In this document: piece after piece, positions 7,928 to 18,700 of the stretch
Layout: every line of letters starts with the position of its first letter
How positions within the stretch are numbered: position 1 is the stretch's first letter
Source of the DNA: a bacterium
GTDB lineage: Bacteria > Myxococcota_A > Bradymonadia > Bradymonadales > Bradymonadaceae
DNA: 64,000 bases
Assembly (NCBI GenBank): GCA_030427705.1
Contig: JAUIBR010000011.1
Location: forward strand, 1-64,000
Direction of reading: 5' to 3'
Program-made: the position numbers and the translations under genes
Notes under the pieces: model-generated
What the model saw: only the letters and a program-made list of their open reading frames with translations
What the model was told of the DNA's origin: nothing
Database searches by the model: none

Positions 7928-10039
7928 ATGGCACTGGATGTAGCAGAGACCACCGAAGCAGGTGAGATCGACTTGCAGGACCCCAATCTCTTTATCAATC
8001 GCGAGTTGAGCTGGTTGGCGTTCAATCGCCGCGTGCTTGAGCTCGCCGTTGACCCGACGATTCCGTTGATGGAGCGACTGAAGTTCCTCTGTATTTCATC
8101 GACCAACTTGGATGAGTTTTTCGAGGTGCGCGTCGGCCGCCTCAAGTCTCAGTTGTTGGGCGATGCACAGAGTGTTGGTCCAGACGGAATGACACCGACG
8201 GAGCAGCTGCGCGAGATATCGGGTGTGGCACATGACTTTGTGGCCGAGCAGTACCGGATTCTAAACGATGTTTTGATCCCGGACTTGGAGGCAGAAGGCA
8301 TCCGTTTTGTGCGCCGAACCAAGTGGACTGAAAAGCAACGTCGCTGGGTGAAGCGGTACTTCAATGAACAGCTACTGCCGGTTCTGAGTCCGCTGGGCTT
8401 GGACCCCTCCCACCCGTTTCCGCGTGTTCTGAACAAGAGTCTCAACTTCATCGTCTCGCTTGAGGGTGAAGACGCTTTTGGCCGTGAGTCGGGCATCGCG
8501 GTTGTGCAAGCGCCGCGCTCGCTGCCTCGCCTGATTCGCCTACCGAAATCGGTGGGCAAAGGCGACTACGACTTCGTGTTCTTGTCGTCGATTATTCACG
8601 CTCATGTTGGGGACCTTTTCCCGGGTATGAAGGTCAAAGGTTGTTACCAATTCCGGGCAACGCGCAACTCCGACCTCTTCGTTGACGAGGAGGAGATCGA
8701 TGATCTGCGCGGTGCGCTTGAGGACGAGCTTTTGTCGCGACATTACGGCGATACGGTGCGTCTAGAGGTTGCGGATAACTGCAGCGAAGACATGTGGCGC
8801 TTCCTGCTCGACCAGTTCCAGCTCAACGAGGAAGACTGTTACCAGGTCAACGGACCGGTGAACCTCAACCGTCTGATGGCGTTGCTCGGAGAGGTTGAGC
8901 GGCCAGACTTGAAGTTCCCACCGTTTGTGGGGACGGTGGCCAAGGAGGTGCTTCGGAACGACAGTCTCTTCGACACGCTCCAGCAGCGCGACATCCTGCT
9001 CCATCACCCGTTTGATTCTTTTGCAACGGTGGTGGACTTCATTCGTCAGGCCGCCAACGACCCGCAGGTGTTGGCGATCAAGCTGACACTGTACCGAACC
9101 GACGCGGATAGCGCGCTGCCGCAGGCGCTGATCGACGCAGCACACGCCGGAAAAGAGGTCACGGTTATCATCGAGCTCCGCGCTCGATTCGACGAAGAGC
9201 GAAACATCCGGCTGGCCAAAGCGCTCGAGAATGCCGGCGCCCACGTCGTGTATGGGGTCGTCGGTTACAAGACCCACGCAAAGATGGCGCTGGTCGTCCG
9301 GCGTGAAGGCACGCGGCTTCGTCGCTACTCACACCTTGGTACCGGGAACTACCATCCGAGCACGTCCCGGCTTTATACGGACATCGGTTTGATGACCGCT
9401 GATCGCGATATCTGCGCGGATGTGCACAAGATGTTCATTCAGCTGACCGGGTTAGGGCAGGCGCTGAAGCTCAAGAAGTTGAAGCAGTCGCCATTCACTC
9501 TGCATTCGTGGCTACTAGAGCGAATTGGGGCCGAGGCCGAAGCGGCGCGCCAGGGAAAGCCTGCGCGTGTGATGGCCAAGCTCAATTCCTTGACCGAGCC
9601 ACAAGTTATTCGTGCGCTCTATGAGGCGTCGCAAGCCGGGGTAGAGATCGACCTCATTATCCGCGGCATTTGCTGCCTACGAGCGGGTCTGCCGGGGATC
9701 TCCGAGAACATTCGAGTTCGGTCTATCGTGGGCCGTTTCCTTGAGCATTCACGCGCGTTTTACTTCCATAATGGCGGGGAGCCGGAAGTCTTCCTCGCCA
9801 GCGCGGACTGGATGAACCGCAACTTGTTCCGACGTGTGGAGCAATGTGCGCCGATTGAAGATGAACGTCTTTTGAAACGGGTCATCGATGAGTGTTTCCA
9901 GATCTATCTGGATGACAACACGCACACCTGGATGCTTCGGCCGGATGGCAGCTACATTCGTCTCACACCGGGCGATGACGAACCGGTGAATGCGCAGATC
10001 CAGCTCTTGGAGCAAATCGCGGAGTTTCCGCCAGCCTAG
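7928..10039 (+). CDS. ppk1: Polyphosphate kinase 1
   Basis: The 703-aa protein has the normal length and full motif set of PPK1, which reversibly moves the terminal phosphate of ATP onto inorganic polyphosphate. The N-terminal domain starts with NRELSWLAFNRRVLEL. The catalytic domains show KLTLYRT, the conserved THAKM with His450 (the probable phospho-histidine) and HLGTGNYHPS with His469. The C-terminal part has the usual ASADWMNRNL segment. Polyphosphate supports stress survival, motility and predation in related bacteria. It is followed after only nine bases by the GHKL ATPase gene, so it may be co-transcribed with the three-protein GHKL set. That association is unusual; ppk1 more often sits near ppx or phosphate genes. 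Confidence 0.97.
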   Translation: MALDVAETTEAGEIDLQDPNLFINRELSWLAFNRRVLELAVDPTIPLMERLKFLCISSTNLDEFFEVRVGRLKSQLLGDAQSVGPDGMTPTEQLREISGVAHDFVAEQYRILNDVLIPDLEAEGIRFVRRTKWTEKQRRWVKRYFNEQLLPVLSPLGLDPSHPFPRVLNKSLNFIVSLEGEDAFGRESGIAVVQAPRSLPRLIRLPKSVGKGDYDFVFLSSIIHAHVGDLFPGMKVKGCYQFRATRNSDLFVDEEEIDDLRGALEDELLSRHYGDTVRLEVADNCSEDMWRFLLDQFQLNEEDCYQVNGPVNLNRLMALLGEVERPDLKFPPFVGTVAKEVLRNDSLFDTLQQRDILLHHPFDSFATVVDFIRQAANDPQVLAIKLTLYRTDADSALPQALIDAAHAGKEVTVIIELRARFDEERNIRLAKALENAGAHVVYGVVGYKTHAKMALVVRREGTRLRRYSHLGTGNYHPSTSRLYTDIGLMTADRDICADVHKMFIQLTGLGQALKLKKLKQSPFTLHSWLLERIGAEAEAARQGKPARVMAKLNSLTEPQVIRALYEASQAGVEIDLIIRGICCLRAGLPGISENIRVRSIVGRFLEHSRAFYFHNGGEPEVFLASADWMNRNLFRRVEQCAPIEDERLLKRVIDECFQIYLDDNTHTWMLRPDGSYIRLTPGDDEPVNAQIQLLEQIAEFPPA

Positions 10040-10048
10040 AGGGGCAAC

Positions 10049-11644
10049 GTGAGCGACCCACTCGAGAATATCAGCGGTGTCTTTGACGAATTGGTGAACC
10101 AGTTCTCGGACCCGCTCGCCTTCTTCCGTGAGCTCATCCAGAACAGTATCGATGCGGGGTCCCAGCAGATCGAAATCTGGTTTGAGTACAAAGCCGATGC
10201 CTCTGGTGACGGTGGTTTGGCCATCGCCCACATCGACGACTTCGGTGAGGGCATGACCCGCGACATCATCGAGAACAAGCTCACGCGATTGTTCAGCTCT
10301 ACCAAGGACGACGATTTTACCAAGATCGGTCGATTCGGAATTGGTTTCGTGTCGGTGTTCGCGGTTGAACCCAACGCCGTGGTTCTGGACACCGCACGCG
10401 GTGGTGAGGCCTGGCGGGTGATCTTTCATCCGGATCGAACCTACGACCTCATTGCGCTAGAAAACCCGGTGGAAGGCACGCAGATCCAGGTGATTAAGTC
10501 GATGTCCTATGAGGACTTCGAGGACTTCCAGACCCGCGCAAGCGACGCGATAAAAACCTGGTGTAAACACGTAAGTGTGCCAATTTTTGTCAGTGGAACG
10601 GACGTGCGGCAGGACTTCGATGTCGACTCGATCTGCAAGGTCACACATGAGGAAGAAGGTACTCGGGTCGTGATGGGATTTGTCCCGGGCGTCACCGATT
10701 TTGGTTTCTACAACCGCGGTCTGACCCTGATGGAGGGCCATGAGCGTTGGTTCCCGTGTGTGTCGTTCAAGATCGACTCACGCTATCTGGAGCACACTCT
10801 AACCCGTGACCAGGTGCTTGAAGACCGGCACTTCCACAAGGCGAAGTCATTGCTTGAGGAGCTTGCAACAAAGCGGCTACCTGGTCACCTCTTCAAGCTG
10901 CTCGGCGAGGCGGCCAAAAACAAGGATACGAAGCAATACAACAAGCTCATCACGCTGTTGGTTCGCGCGTACAACGCGGGCCAAATCATATTGGCCGACC
11001 ACGCGGACGCGCCGATGCTGCCGGTTTCGGGTGGTGAAATCATCTCGCTGAAGACGGCCAAAGCCCGGTTCAAAAAGAACCAGCTCTTCCTGGCGAGTGG
11101 TGGTCGACACATGGCCACTGGAGAACGTCAGATCGTCGACACGACCCACACCACAGAGCTGAAGACCGTGTTGTGGGGCTACTTCGAGACCGAGCCCGTC
11201 TATATCGAGTCCCGATTTGTGCAACCTGCCGATGTCGATGCCACCGGAATCGCGGGCGCGGGTGCATTGGTGGGAGCCATGGCCCAGCTGATGAAGAACG
11301 TGACCGGCGAGCCCGCCTGGATTGGCTTTGGAGACCTGACATACCATGGATGCCCCTTCGAGGAGCGGGTCGCGCTGGTAACCCCGGATGCCCTGAATCC
11401 AGTCCCGCTAACCCGCATTCCCACGACCACAATCGAGAGCCTCGCGACAGCACGACACGTGGTGCTGAACGTGTACGAACCTCGCGTCGTCAATGCCATC
11501 GAGATCGCACGAGACGAACCAGAGTTCGCCGCGATGCAACTGTTGAAGATTATGGTGGTCGAACACGGTTTGCCTGCGGAATTCTGTGACGCAATTACGG
11601 ACGCGACACTTGCCGCTCGCAACGCGCGATTGGGTGCAGCATGA
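10049..11644 (+). CDS. GHKL/Hsp90-type ATPase, catalytic member of a trio
   Basis: The start is a GTG at 10049 with AGAGGGG just upstream. The 531-aa protein has an intact Bergerat ATP fold in its first 150 residues. The N-box RELIQNSIDAG has Glu28, Asn32 and Asp35. The G1 box DDFGEGM has Asp64, Gly66 and Gly68, and the G2 box GRFGIGF has Gly94, Gly97 and Gly99. A GTQI segment serves as the third motif. The layout is like HtpG/Hsp90 with a middle domain, but the protein is shorter than HtpG (about 620 aa) and lacks its C-terminal dimerisation sequence as far as I can judge. The stop overlaps the next start (ATGA), which indicates coupled synthesis with the first giant paralogue. The proposed role is the ATP-driven subunit of a complex with the two downstream proteins. 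Confidence 0.85.
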   Translation: MSDPLENISGVFDELVNQFSDPLAFFRELIQNSIDAGSQQIEIWFEYKADASGDGGLAIAHIDDFGEGMTRDIIENKLTRLFSSTKDDDFTKIGRFGIGFVSVFAVEPNAVVLDTARGGEAWRVIFHPDRTYDLIALENPVEGTQIQVIKSMSYEDFEDFQTRASDAIKTWCKHVSVPIFVSGTDVRQDFDVDSICKVTHEEEGTRVVMGFVPGVTDFGFYNRGLTLMEGHERWFPCVSFKIDSRYLEHTLTRDQVLEDRHFHKAKSLLEELATKRLPGHLFKLLGEAAKNKDTKQYNKLITLLVRAYNAGQIILADHADAPMLPVSGGEIISLKTAKARFKKNQLFLASGGRHMATGERQIVDTTHTTELKTVLWGYFETEPVYIESRFVQPADVDATGIAGAGALVGAMAQLMKNVTGEPAWIGFGDLTYHGCPFEERVALVTPDALNPVPLTRIPTTTIESLATARHVVLNVYEPRVVNAIEIARDEPEFAAMQLLKIMVVEHGLPAEFCDAITDATLAARNARLGAA

Positions 11645-14600
11645 GCGCAGATGACCTGATTTCATCGCTCGCGAGCGAGGGTGCTCTGGTGGTCCGGGGT
11701 GAGTTCAAACTCGACCGCGCGAAAGCGCGCCAAAAGATGCAGAAGTTCCAGCTGTCCGACCCGCAGCGGTATGTGTTGGAGCTTGTGCAAGCCGCGGCAA
11801 TTCTGGGCGCGACGCGTATTGACTTCACGATCGATACTGATGAGATGCTGATGACCTTCGATGGTCAAACGCTCTCACACGATGACCTTGACCAGCTCTA
11901 CAACGCACCATTTTCGAATCTTCGTGACGACCGGACCGAGGCCTTGCGCCATATTGCGATTGGTCTGACGGCAGCCCGCGCGATGAATCCCAGCGTGATG
12001 ACGATCGAAAGTGGGACGCTGGAAAACACCTTGATGCTCAGCCACGACCCGAAAGTGAATGACGAGGTTATCTCGAAGCCTCCGAAACCATGGACTGGCA
12101 AAGAAGTCCCAACCGACGATCACGATAAGCAGGTCCCTGGGACACGTATTTACGTCAAAGAGCAATTGCGGAGCGACCATGTCTTTGAGTGGTTTCGCAG
12201 CCTGAGCGGCGAATGGGCGGAGGTATCCTATCTGCGCAAACACTGCCATCGTGCGCCGTTTGGTGTTTTCGTGAATGGTCGTGAAATCCGGTCGGATTGG
12301 CATCTTGGCGACGCCTGCACGAACCCGATTGAGACTGAGTTCGAACAAGGGAAGCTTGAGCTCACTCAGAACCTCAGCTTCCACGTTGAAGTCCTGCAAC
12401 ATGGTGTTCTCATCACCAATCACACGGGCTTCAGCGAACCGATTGGCTACCAGGCCATCGTGGATTCGAAGCGCTTGCGAAAGGACCTTTCGCAGACCGC
12501 CTTCATCGAGGATGACGCGTGGATGGAGCTCACGAATGAGGTCATCCCCCAGGTATTCTTCAAGGCGCTGCGCCAACGCTATCGCAATCCGACGATCGCA
12601 ATTTCTCCCGGATACCATGGAGAGATGAAGAATATCTTCGCGGGTTTGGTCCGTGAGATGTTCGATGAAGATGGCACCGAAATCGACGCCGAGACGCGCG
12701 AGTTCATGGACGAACTTGCCGAGAGTCTGATCTGGCCAATCGCCTACACACCAAATCGATCTGCAGTGTCTTGGGTTGGCGACCAGCAGTTTGCGCCAGC
12801 GTCTCACTTCTTGATTAGCAGTGGCGCAATCAAAGTTGCGACCAAGCGGTTCAAGGGGCTCATCGAGTATGACGACCCGGTCTTGTTGCTTTCGTCACCG
12901 GACCAGCCCAACGATGTTCACAAACGTGTTGGACCCATCAAGAAGGGCGAGTTTGAAGAGTATATTGGGCCGATCCCAAAGAGCGATTTCCGAAAGTACT
13001 TCAAGCGTGGGATTCAGGACGTCACAAATGAACTGGAAGACGCCCAACACCGTGCGAAGAACAAGTCGCAATGGGAGATGTCGAAGTTCTACATGTCCAG
13101 CGTCACCGTCGCGCAGAACGTGCAGGTTGCATCGCGGTTGAACGACTTCGAAATTCACCTCGTGATGAACGTCCGGACACGAACCAACGGGCGGATCTAC
13201 TGGGTCAAAGACGGTCGCCTGCTGGCTCAACAGAACATCAAAGATGACATCATGGATGGGCTTTCCATCGTCGTCTCTGGCGACATTCCTACAAATGCTC
13301 GGTGGGATGGGCCGGCGAGTGGTGAATGGATGGCTGAGGTCGCGGCAGAAGTATGCAATTTGATCCCGAAGTTGATGGATGAAGTCGCTGTTTCGCAACA
13401 CGCAACGGCATGCATGCCTGAGGTCAAAACCTATCTAGAGAACCTTGTCCGCGGTCGCCTCCACACGAACGTCCACTATGCGTTTTCAAGCGACGAGCGG
13501 GCGCATGTCTATCTGGCAGCAGTCGAAGACGACAGCCCCTATATGTTTGCAAAGGTTGGTCAGGCCTCAAGACTCGATGCGGTCGACCTGTTGGGTGAGG
13601 TTGCGCAGTTGCCGATGTTCCGCACGTTGGCCGAGGACGAGAAAGTGCGAGCAGTTTCGATCGCTGCTGTCCAAGCCGAGTATCAGGCAAGCCATGCCGT
13701 GCGGACGATTCATCGTCGCCACCTATCCGATGTGCTCAAGCACTATCAGATGATTGGCGATGGCCGGTTCGTTTTGGTCGCCGATGACGACGAGGAGCGC
13801 CTGCTTTTGCGCTTCTTTGGCAATGTCTTTCAGCCCGCGCAAACGGAGCTGCGAAGAGATGCTGCACGCATCGAGTTCGAGAAGAAGCCGCAGGTGGACC
13901 TCAAACTCCCACGAAAGATCGAACGCTATGTGAGTTGGAAAGAGCACGAATACGACCGCACAAAGTTCGTCATCGGCATGCCCGATGACCGGCCTAGTGA
14001 GATTGACCCGAATCTGACGAGCTACATGGCCATCAACGGCATGGAGTCCGGCATTGTTGCGGCGGTTCTGGTAGATGGTCGTCCGATAGATTTCCTGAAC
14101 GAGCCGTTTCCGTTTGGTCGCTTCGAGGCGGTTGTAGAGTCCGGTGACGTAAACCCGCGCGCTGACTTTACCGGCATCTTGAAGGATCGCGATCGGAAGA
14201 AGCTTGTCAGCCGGCTGGAAGACCACGCCCATTCGTTGCAGCGAGCTTGGCTAAAGGAAGAGACAAAGAAGCCGATTCAAAACCGCGCAGCATCATATTG
14301 GCGGTCGTTCGAGGCGTATCTGGACAAAGGGCACAAAGAAATCGAACAGCTAGACGCGTTTGAGGACGACGCTGGTCGTAAGCTTGATCTGGCTGGGGTC
14401 CGGCGCCGAATGAACGGTCAGGATACGGTTTATCTGGTCAACTTCGATGCGGACGTTTTTGAGGAGATGGTGGGGTCAGACGAGTTGGTGCTGCGTGATG
14501 GCGGAGGAATTCCATGGTCGAAGCTATTCAGTCTTCCCGTGGAAAACGTCTCGAAGACCGATGATGTCGTCCGCCGGCAAGAGGAGGCTCGTCGGCTGTT

Positions 14601-15759
14601 TTACGCCCGTACAATGGAGTCCATGAAGGTAGATGACGCGACTGCTGTTGCGCGGGTTGATGTCGAAACGGAATTCTGCGAAGGCCAAGTAGCGCTACTC
14701 TTGGACACAGTTCCCCAGCGCATTATGTGCGATGCTTCGATTGGGCTCTATCACGCATTTCGTTATCTGAAGCACAAGAAGTACTTTGTCCCCTTTGGGG
14801 CGTTCGCTGGAAAGCTCGAGTTTCCTGGTATCAAGCTCGACCGCAGTTGGCAGGAAATTGAAGAGCTCCCATCCACGATTTCAAAGGTCGTTTTGGACAC
14901 CGCCGAGAAGGCGATAGTCGCGTTTGTGCAAGGGCAGAAGCCCGGCATGGACGACGCTGGAACGATCGTTCGTGACATGATGCTCGCGTATATTCGGCAT
15001 GCGACGCTGGGAACGAATAATGCGCCGAACCTGTGGCCGGACGGGGTTAATGCACTGCTTAACTTCCCGATGTTCGAAAAGCGCGAGGGAGGACACGTCA
15101 GCTACCAGCAGCTATTGGACGAGCCCAAGATCATCTACGGGGCCTCGCCGGATGCGATGCCCGACGAGGGTTACTGCTGCCTGGTCACGCCTGCCGACCA
15201 GTTGATGCAGTTCTTCCGTCGTGATGAACGACTCAACGTGCAGTCGCTTTCGCAATATCTGAGCGCGCAAAATCTAAAAAAAGCCGCGGACGAGTTTGAA
15301 CAGCGAAACCAACCGCTGCCGGATGAGTCGGTACAGGCGATTATCGATAGCATCGACGCGGAACCGGAGCCGGTGGAAGAGGTGAAGAAGGAGCCGGAAG
15401 TTGAAGCGCCTAAGTTTACAGAAGCAGAGCAACAAGGTCTTTCGTCGCTGAAGGCGGCATTGGTTGCGGCTCGGGGCGACGAACACTTCTTGATTAGCGA
15501 CGATATTGTTGCCCGGATTCACCTCTGGCACGCCGACGATAAACGGGTCTGTGTCGTGCGTGCGGGTGATTACTATGTCAATACGCGGCATAGTTTATTT
15601 GCGTCGATGGCCTTCGATAAACCTGCTTCTGTGGGGATGTTGGCTTCAGCGGTATACTCGGAAATCAATCGTGACCAGGGTCGTATCACTGACCTTCACG
15701 AGGCTTATTTTCAATCCCTCCTGACGGAGTGGACCGTCCAACAGATGCATCGATCCTGA
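11641..15759 (+). CDS. Giant pseudo-GHKL protein 1, unknown function
   Basis: The ATG overlaps the stop of the GHKL ATPase by 4 bp. The product is 1372 aa and soluble, with no signal or membrane segment. Residues about 15-220 read as a degenerate Bergerat fold. In ELVQAA, Glu47 is kept but the Mg-binding Asn is Ala51 and the Asp is Ile54. The G1 box is reduced to FDGQTL, the G2-like segment is RHIAIGL, and a GTRIYV strand remains. ATP hydrolysis is therefore unlikely. A central block (about 515-590) has YWVKDGRLL, a GLSIVVSGDI strand and ARWDGP. The last 110 residues carry YYVNTRH, YSEINR and an HEAYFQS helix. Both blocks recur in the next gene. An acidic Glu/Pro/Lys linker sits near 1235. 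I know no named family. Confidence 0.8.
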   Translation: MSADDLISSLASEGALVVRGEFKLDRAKARQKMQKFQLSDPQRYVLELVQAAAILGATRIDFTIDTDEMLMTFDGQTLSHDDLDQLYNAPFSNLRDDRTEALRHIAIGLTAARAMNPSVMTIESGTLENTLMLSHDPKVNDEVISKPPKPWTGKEVPTDDHDKQVPGTRIYVKEQLRSDHVFEWFRSLSGEWAEVSYLRKHCHRAPFGVFVNGREIRSDWHLGDACTNPIETEFEQGKLELTQNLSFHVEVLQHGVLITNHTGFSEPIGYQAIVDSKRLRKDLSQTAFIEDDAWMELTNEVIPQVFFKALRQRYRNPTIAISPGYHGEMKNIFAGLVREMFDEDGTEIDAETREFMDELAESLIWPIAYTPNRSAVSWVGDQQFAPASHFLISSGAIKVATKRFKGLIEYDDPVLLLSSPDQPNDVHKRVGPIKKGEFEEYIGPIPKSDFRKYFKRGIQDVTNELEDAQHRAKNKSQWEMSKFYMSSVTVAQNVQVASRLNDFEIHLVMNVRTRTNGRIYWVKDGRLLAQQNIKDDIMDGLSIVVSGDIPTNARWDGPASGEWMAEVAAEVCNLIPKLMDEVAVSQHATACMPEVKTYLENLVRGRLHTNVHYAFSSDERAHVYLAAVEDDSPYMFAKVGQASRLDAVDLLGEVAQLPMFRTLAEDEKVRAVSIAAVQAEYQASHAVRTIHRRHLSDVLKHYQMIGDGRFVLVADDDEERLLLRFFGNVFQPAQTELRRDAARIEFEKKPQVDLKLPRKIERYVSWKEHEYDRTKFVIGMPDDRPSEIDPNLTSYMAINGMESGIVAAVLVDGRPIDFLNEPFPFGRFEAVVESGDVNPRADFTGILKDRDRKKLVSRLEDHAHSLQRAWLKEETKKPIQNRAASYWRSFEAYLDKGHKEIEQLDAFEDDAGRKLDLAGVRRRMNGQDTVYLVNFDADVFEEMVGSDELVLRDGGGIPWSKLFSLPVENVSKTDDVVRRQEEARRLFYARTMESMKVDDATAVARVDVETEFCEGQVALLLDTVPQRIMCDASIGLYHAFRYLKHKKYFVPFGAFAGKLEFPGIKLDRSWQEIEELPSTISKVVLDTAEKAIVAFVQGQKPGMDDAGTIVRDMMLAYIRHATLGTNNAPNLWPDGVNALLNFPMFEKREGGHVSYQQLLDEPKIIYGASPDAMPDEGYCCLVTPADQLMQFFRRDERLNVQSLSQYLSAQNLKKAADEFEQRNQPLPDESVQAIIDSIDAEPEPVEEVKKEPEVEAPKFTEAEQQGLSSLKAALVAARGDEHFLISDDIVARIHLWHADDKRVCVVRAGDYYVNTRHSLFASMAFDKPASVGMLASAVYSEINRDQGRITDLHEAYFQSLLTEWTVQQMHRS

Positions 15760-18700
15760 TGAAGAGCGAACTGCTGGCTGAGTTGAGGTCTGGCGGCGCT
15801 GTGGTCGCTCAAGGTCAGTTCGGGCTGGATGAAGGAAAAGCGCGCGAGAAGATGCAGCGGTTTCAGCTGCCTGACCCACAGCGCTATGTGCTCGAACTTG
15901 TGCAAGCGGCAGTATTGCTTGGGGCTACGCGGGTCGACTTCAAGATCGACAGCGATGAGATGTTGATGACGTTCGACGGTGACCACCTTGAGCGTAAAGA
16001 CATCGAGCGGTTGTTTCAGGCGCCGTTCTCAGACGACACGACCCACACAACTAAGGTTCTTCGTCATCTGGCCATCGGGCTCAACGCTGCTCAGGCGTTG
16101 AACTGTCACATCATGCATTTGGAGAGCGGGAACGAGAACGGCTCGACCCTGCTTCGTTGGAGCCAGGGAAAGGAGACGATCGAATGGGAAGAGCACCCCT
16201 GGCAGACGGCGGTTTTCCCGGTCGATCGTGTGGGCAACAAGACGGGCGGTACCCGAATCTACATCCAGCAGACGATGCGTCTGGAGCATCTGTTCATCTG
16301 GGTTCGTTCATTGAGTGAACAGTTTCCGGAGGTCGCGTATCTGTACAAACACTGCGGTCGGACACCGCTGAAAATCAACGTGAACACAGTTGATATTGGG
16401 CGAAATTGGAAGTTCGGCATGCCAGGTATGCACCGCATCGATACAGAGCATGAAAAGGGCTCGCTGAAGCTTATCCAAGACCCACAACGAAGAGTCGAAC
16501 TACATCAGAACTACGTTTTGGTCAGCGAGCACACGGGCTGGTCGTCTCCGTTTGGATATGAGGCCTTCGTCAACTCGAGTCGTCTGAAGAAGGACCTCTC
16601 GCAGTCGGCGTTCATCTCGGATGAAGCCTATGATCTTGTTCTGAACAAGCAGCTGCATCACGAATTCAATCGAGCGCTTCGACACAAATATCGTCATCTG
16701 AGCGGTCGTTTCTTGTCGGACCCAGACCGCGATGACGCATACCTGCTACTTCAGGGCATGGGCGTGAACTTCGAGGAGGAGCTGCCCGCCGATGACGAGA
16801 CGTGGAAGTTCATGCGGCAGCTAGCAGAAGCAGCGATTTGGCCGGTCGCGCACGTGAACGACGAAGAGACACAATGGTATGGCGGCTCGCGCGTTGTCTC
16901 GGCCGACAAGTTCGCAGGGCAAGGCCCAATCCGGTTCGCGCGACGAATCTACAAAGACGCGGAGTACCCACACCCGGTTTTGTTCCTGTCTGATGACCTC
17001 TCGTTATCGACTTCTCGCCACGTTTCGTTCGTCCTGGCTGGTGTCGAAAAGATCGGTCCAATTTCCCTGAAGACGTTCCAGACACTGTTCCAGACAGAAC
17101 TCTTGGATGTCACCGAAGAGATGCAGACCGCTGAGACCCGGTCACGTAATCGGGCGCGGTTTGAACAATCAATGTGGTCTCAGGATGCTATTCGCCGCAG
17201 TGGGCAATATGAGCTCGCTTTTGCGGTCGATAGATTCAATGTCACGCTTGTATTGAGGCAGCCAGACGAGACGTATTCTGAGGTCTATTGGGTCCGTGAC
17301 GGTAAGCTGCTTTCCTCGGAGTTCCTCGACGATGACTTCTTGCGAGGTTTGTCGATGGTCATCGAGGGTCCAATCGAGCCGAATGTGCGATGGGATGGGC
17401 CCAAGCGCGATGGGTTGATGGACAAGCTTGCCGAGCAGATTTGTAACCAGCTGCCCGTGCTTATCGACCAATGTGTCTCGTCCGAACATGTCGCCTTATA
17501 CACGCAGACTGTCTCGGATTACCTGTATCGATTGGCGTACGGTAGCCTGCACCTGAGTGTCTACAACGCGTTGAAGTCTGGAAAGGCGGACCACTATCGG
17601 GCGCACCTCGGACCTCGCAGTCCCTATTCCACGGCACCAAATCCGGTCGACCGGCTTGGAAAAGTGGCTGACTTGAAGTTTATGAACTCCGTCAACGCGG
17701 GGTTGTTGAGCCTCAAAGACATCCAAGAGTTGCTAAAGTCCGAGGGGTTCATTCGTGCTTGGGATCAGACATCATTCCGGGAGGCGCAGCACCACCCCGA
17801 ATACAAAAAGCTCAATGGCACGATTCTGATTGTCGACCCGCCGATGCAGTTTGCGTTGCAGGCCGCCTTCCCTGACCAGGTGCGCACAGATATAGACGAG
17901 CTGCGTTTGGCCGCGGCTCATCGGAGGTACTTGAAGAAGCCCGAGTGGCAGTTCGGGCTGCCGCGCGCTGGGTACGTCCACATCGGTAAGTTTGATGGTG
18001 AAGATCGGTTGATCGTGGGCTTGTTGGATCAACCTCACGTTGGTGCTGTGGTGACGGTTCTTTACCACGGACGCGTGTTAGACCGTTTTCATGCGCCAAC
18101 GGATTGGGGCTATTTCGATGCGATGATCGAAACGACCGACCTGACACCAACCGCGGATTTCGACGGGGTACTGCATGATGCAAAGTGGTTCGATGTCTGT
18201 GACCGGGTGAAGTCAGCGGCAGAGACCGTGATGCGCGGATTCCTGAAGGAACACGCGGCACTTCCGTTGTCACAACGAAAAGACCTCTTTTGGTCTGGCA
18301 TTTTGTATCTGGCGCACCAACAGGATTTCGATATCTGGGAGATGAAGTGTTTCGAGGACGAGCTCGGCCAGCCAATGACACTTCGTGAGGTGCAGGGGGC
18401 TGTGGTCCACAAACAGCTCTATGTCGTCCAGGTTGGGGCGAATGTGCTCGAGAACCTCGTTCACGGCGATACTCGGGTGATTCGCGTGACGCCAGCAATG
18501 CCGATGGACGCTTTTGTAGACGCAGAGGTCGTCGATGTGTCCCGTGATATCTCGACCATCGAGCGGCTAGACAAAGCGCGCTATGCGTTTTTGCAACGAC
18601 CCGAGGAGCTGATGTTGGTGGAGCCCAGCCCGAGTCGTTCCATCGTGTCCGTATTCGAAGGCGCGATCGCGGGTGAGGTGGCCTACGATGCGGCGGAATC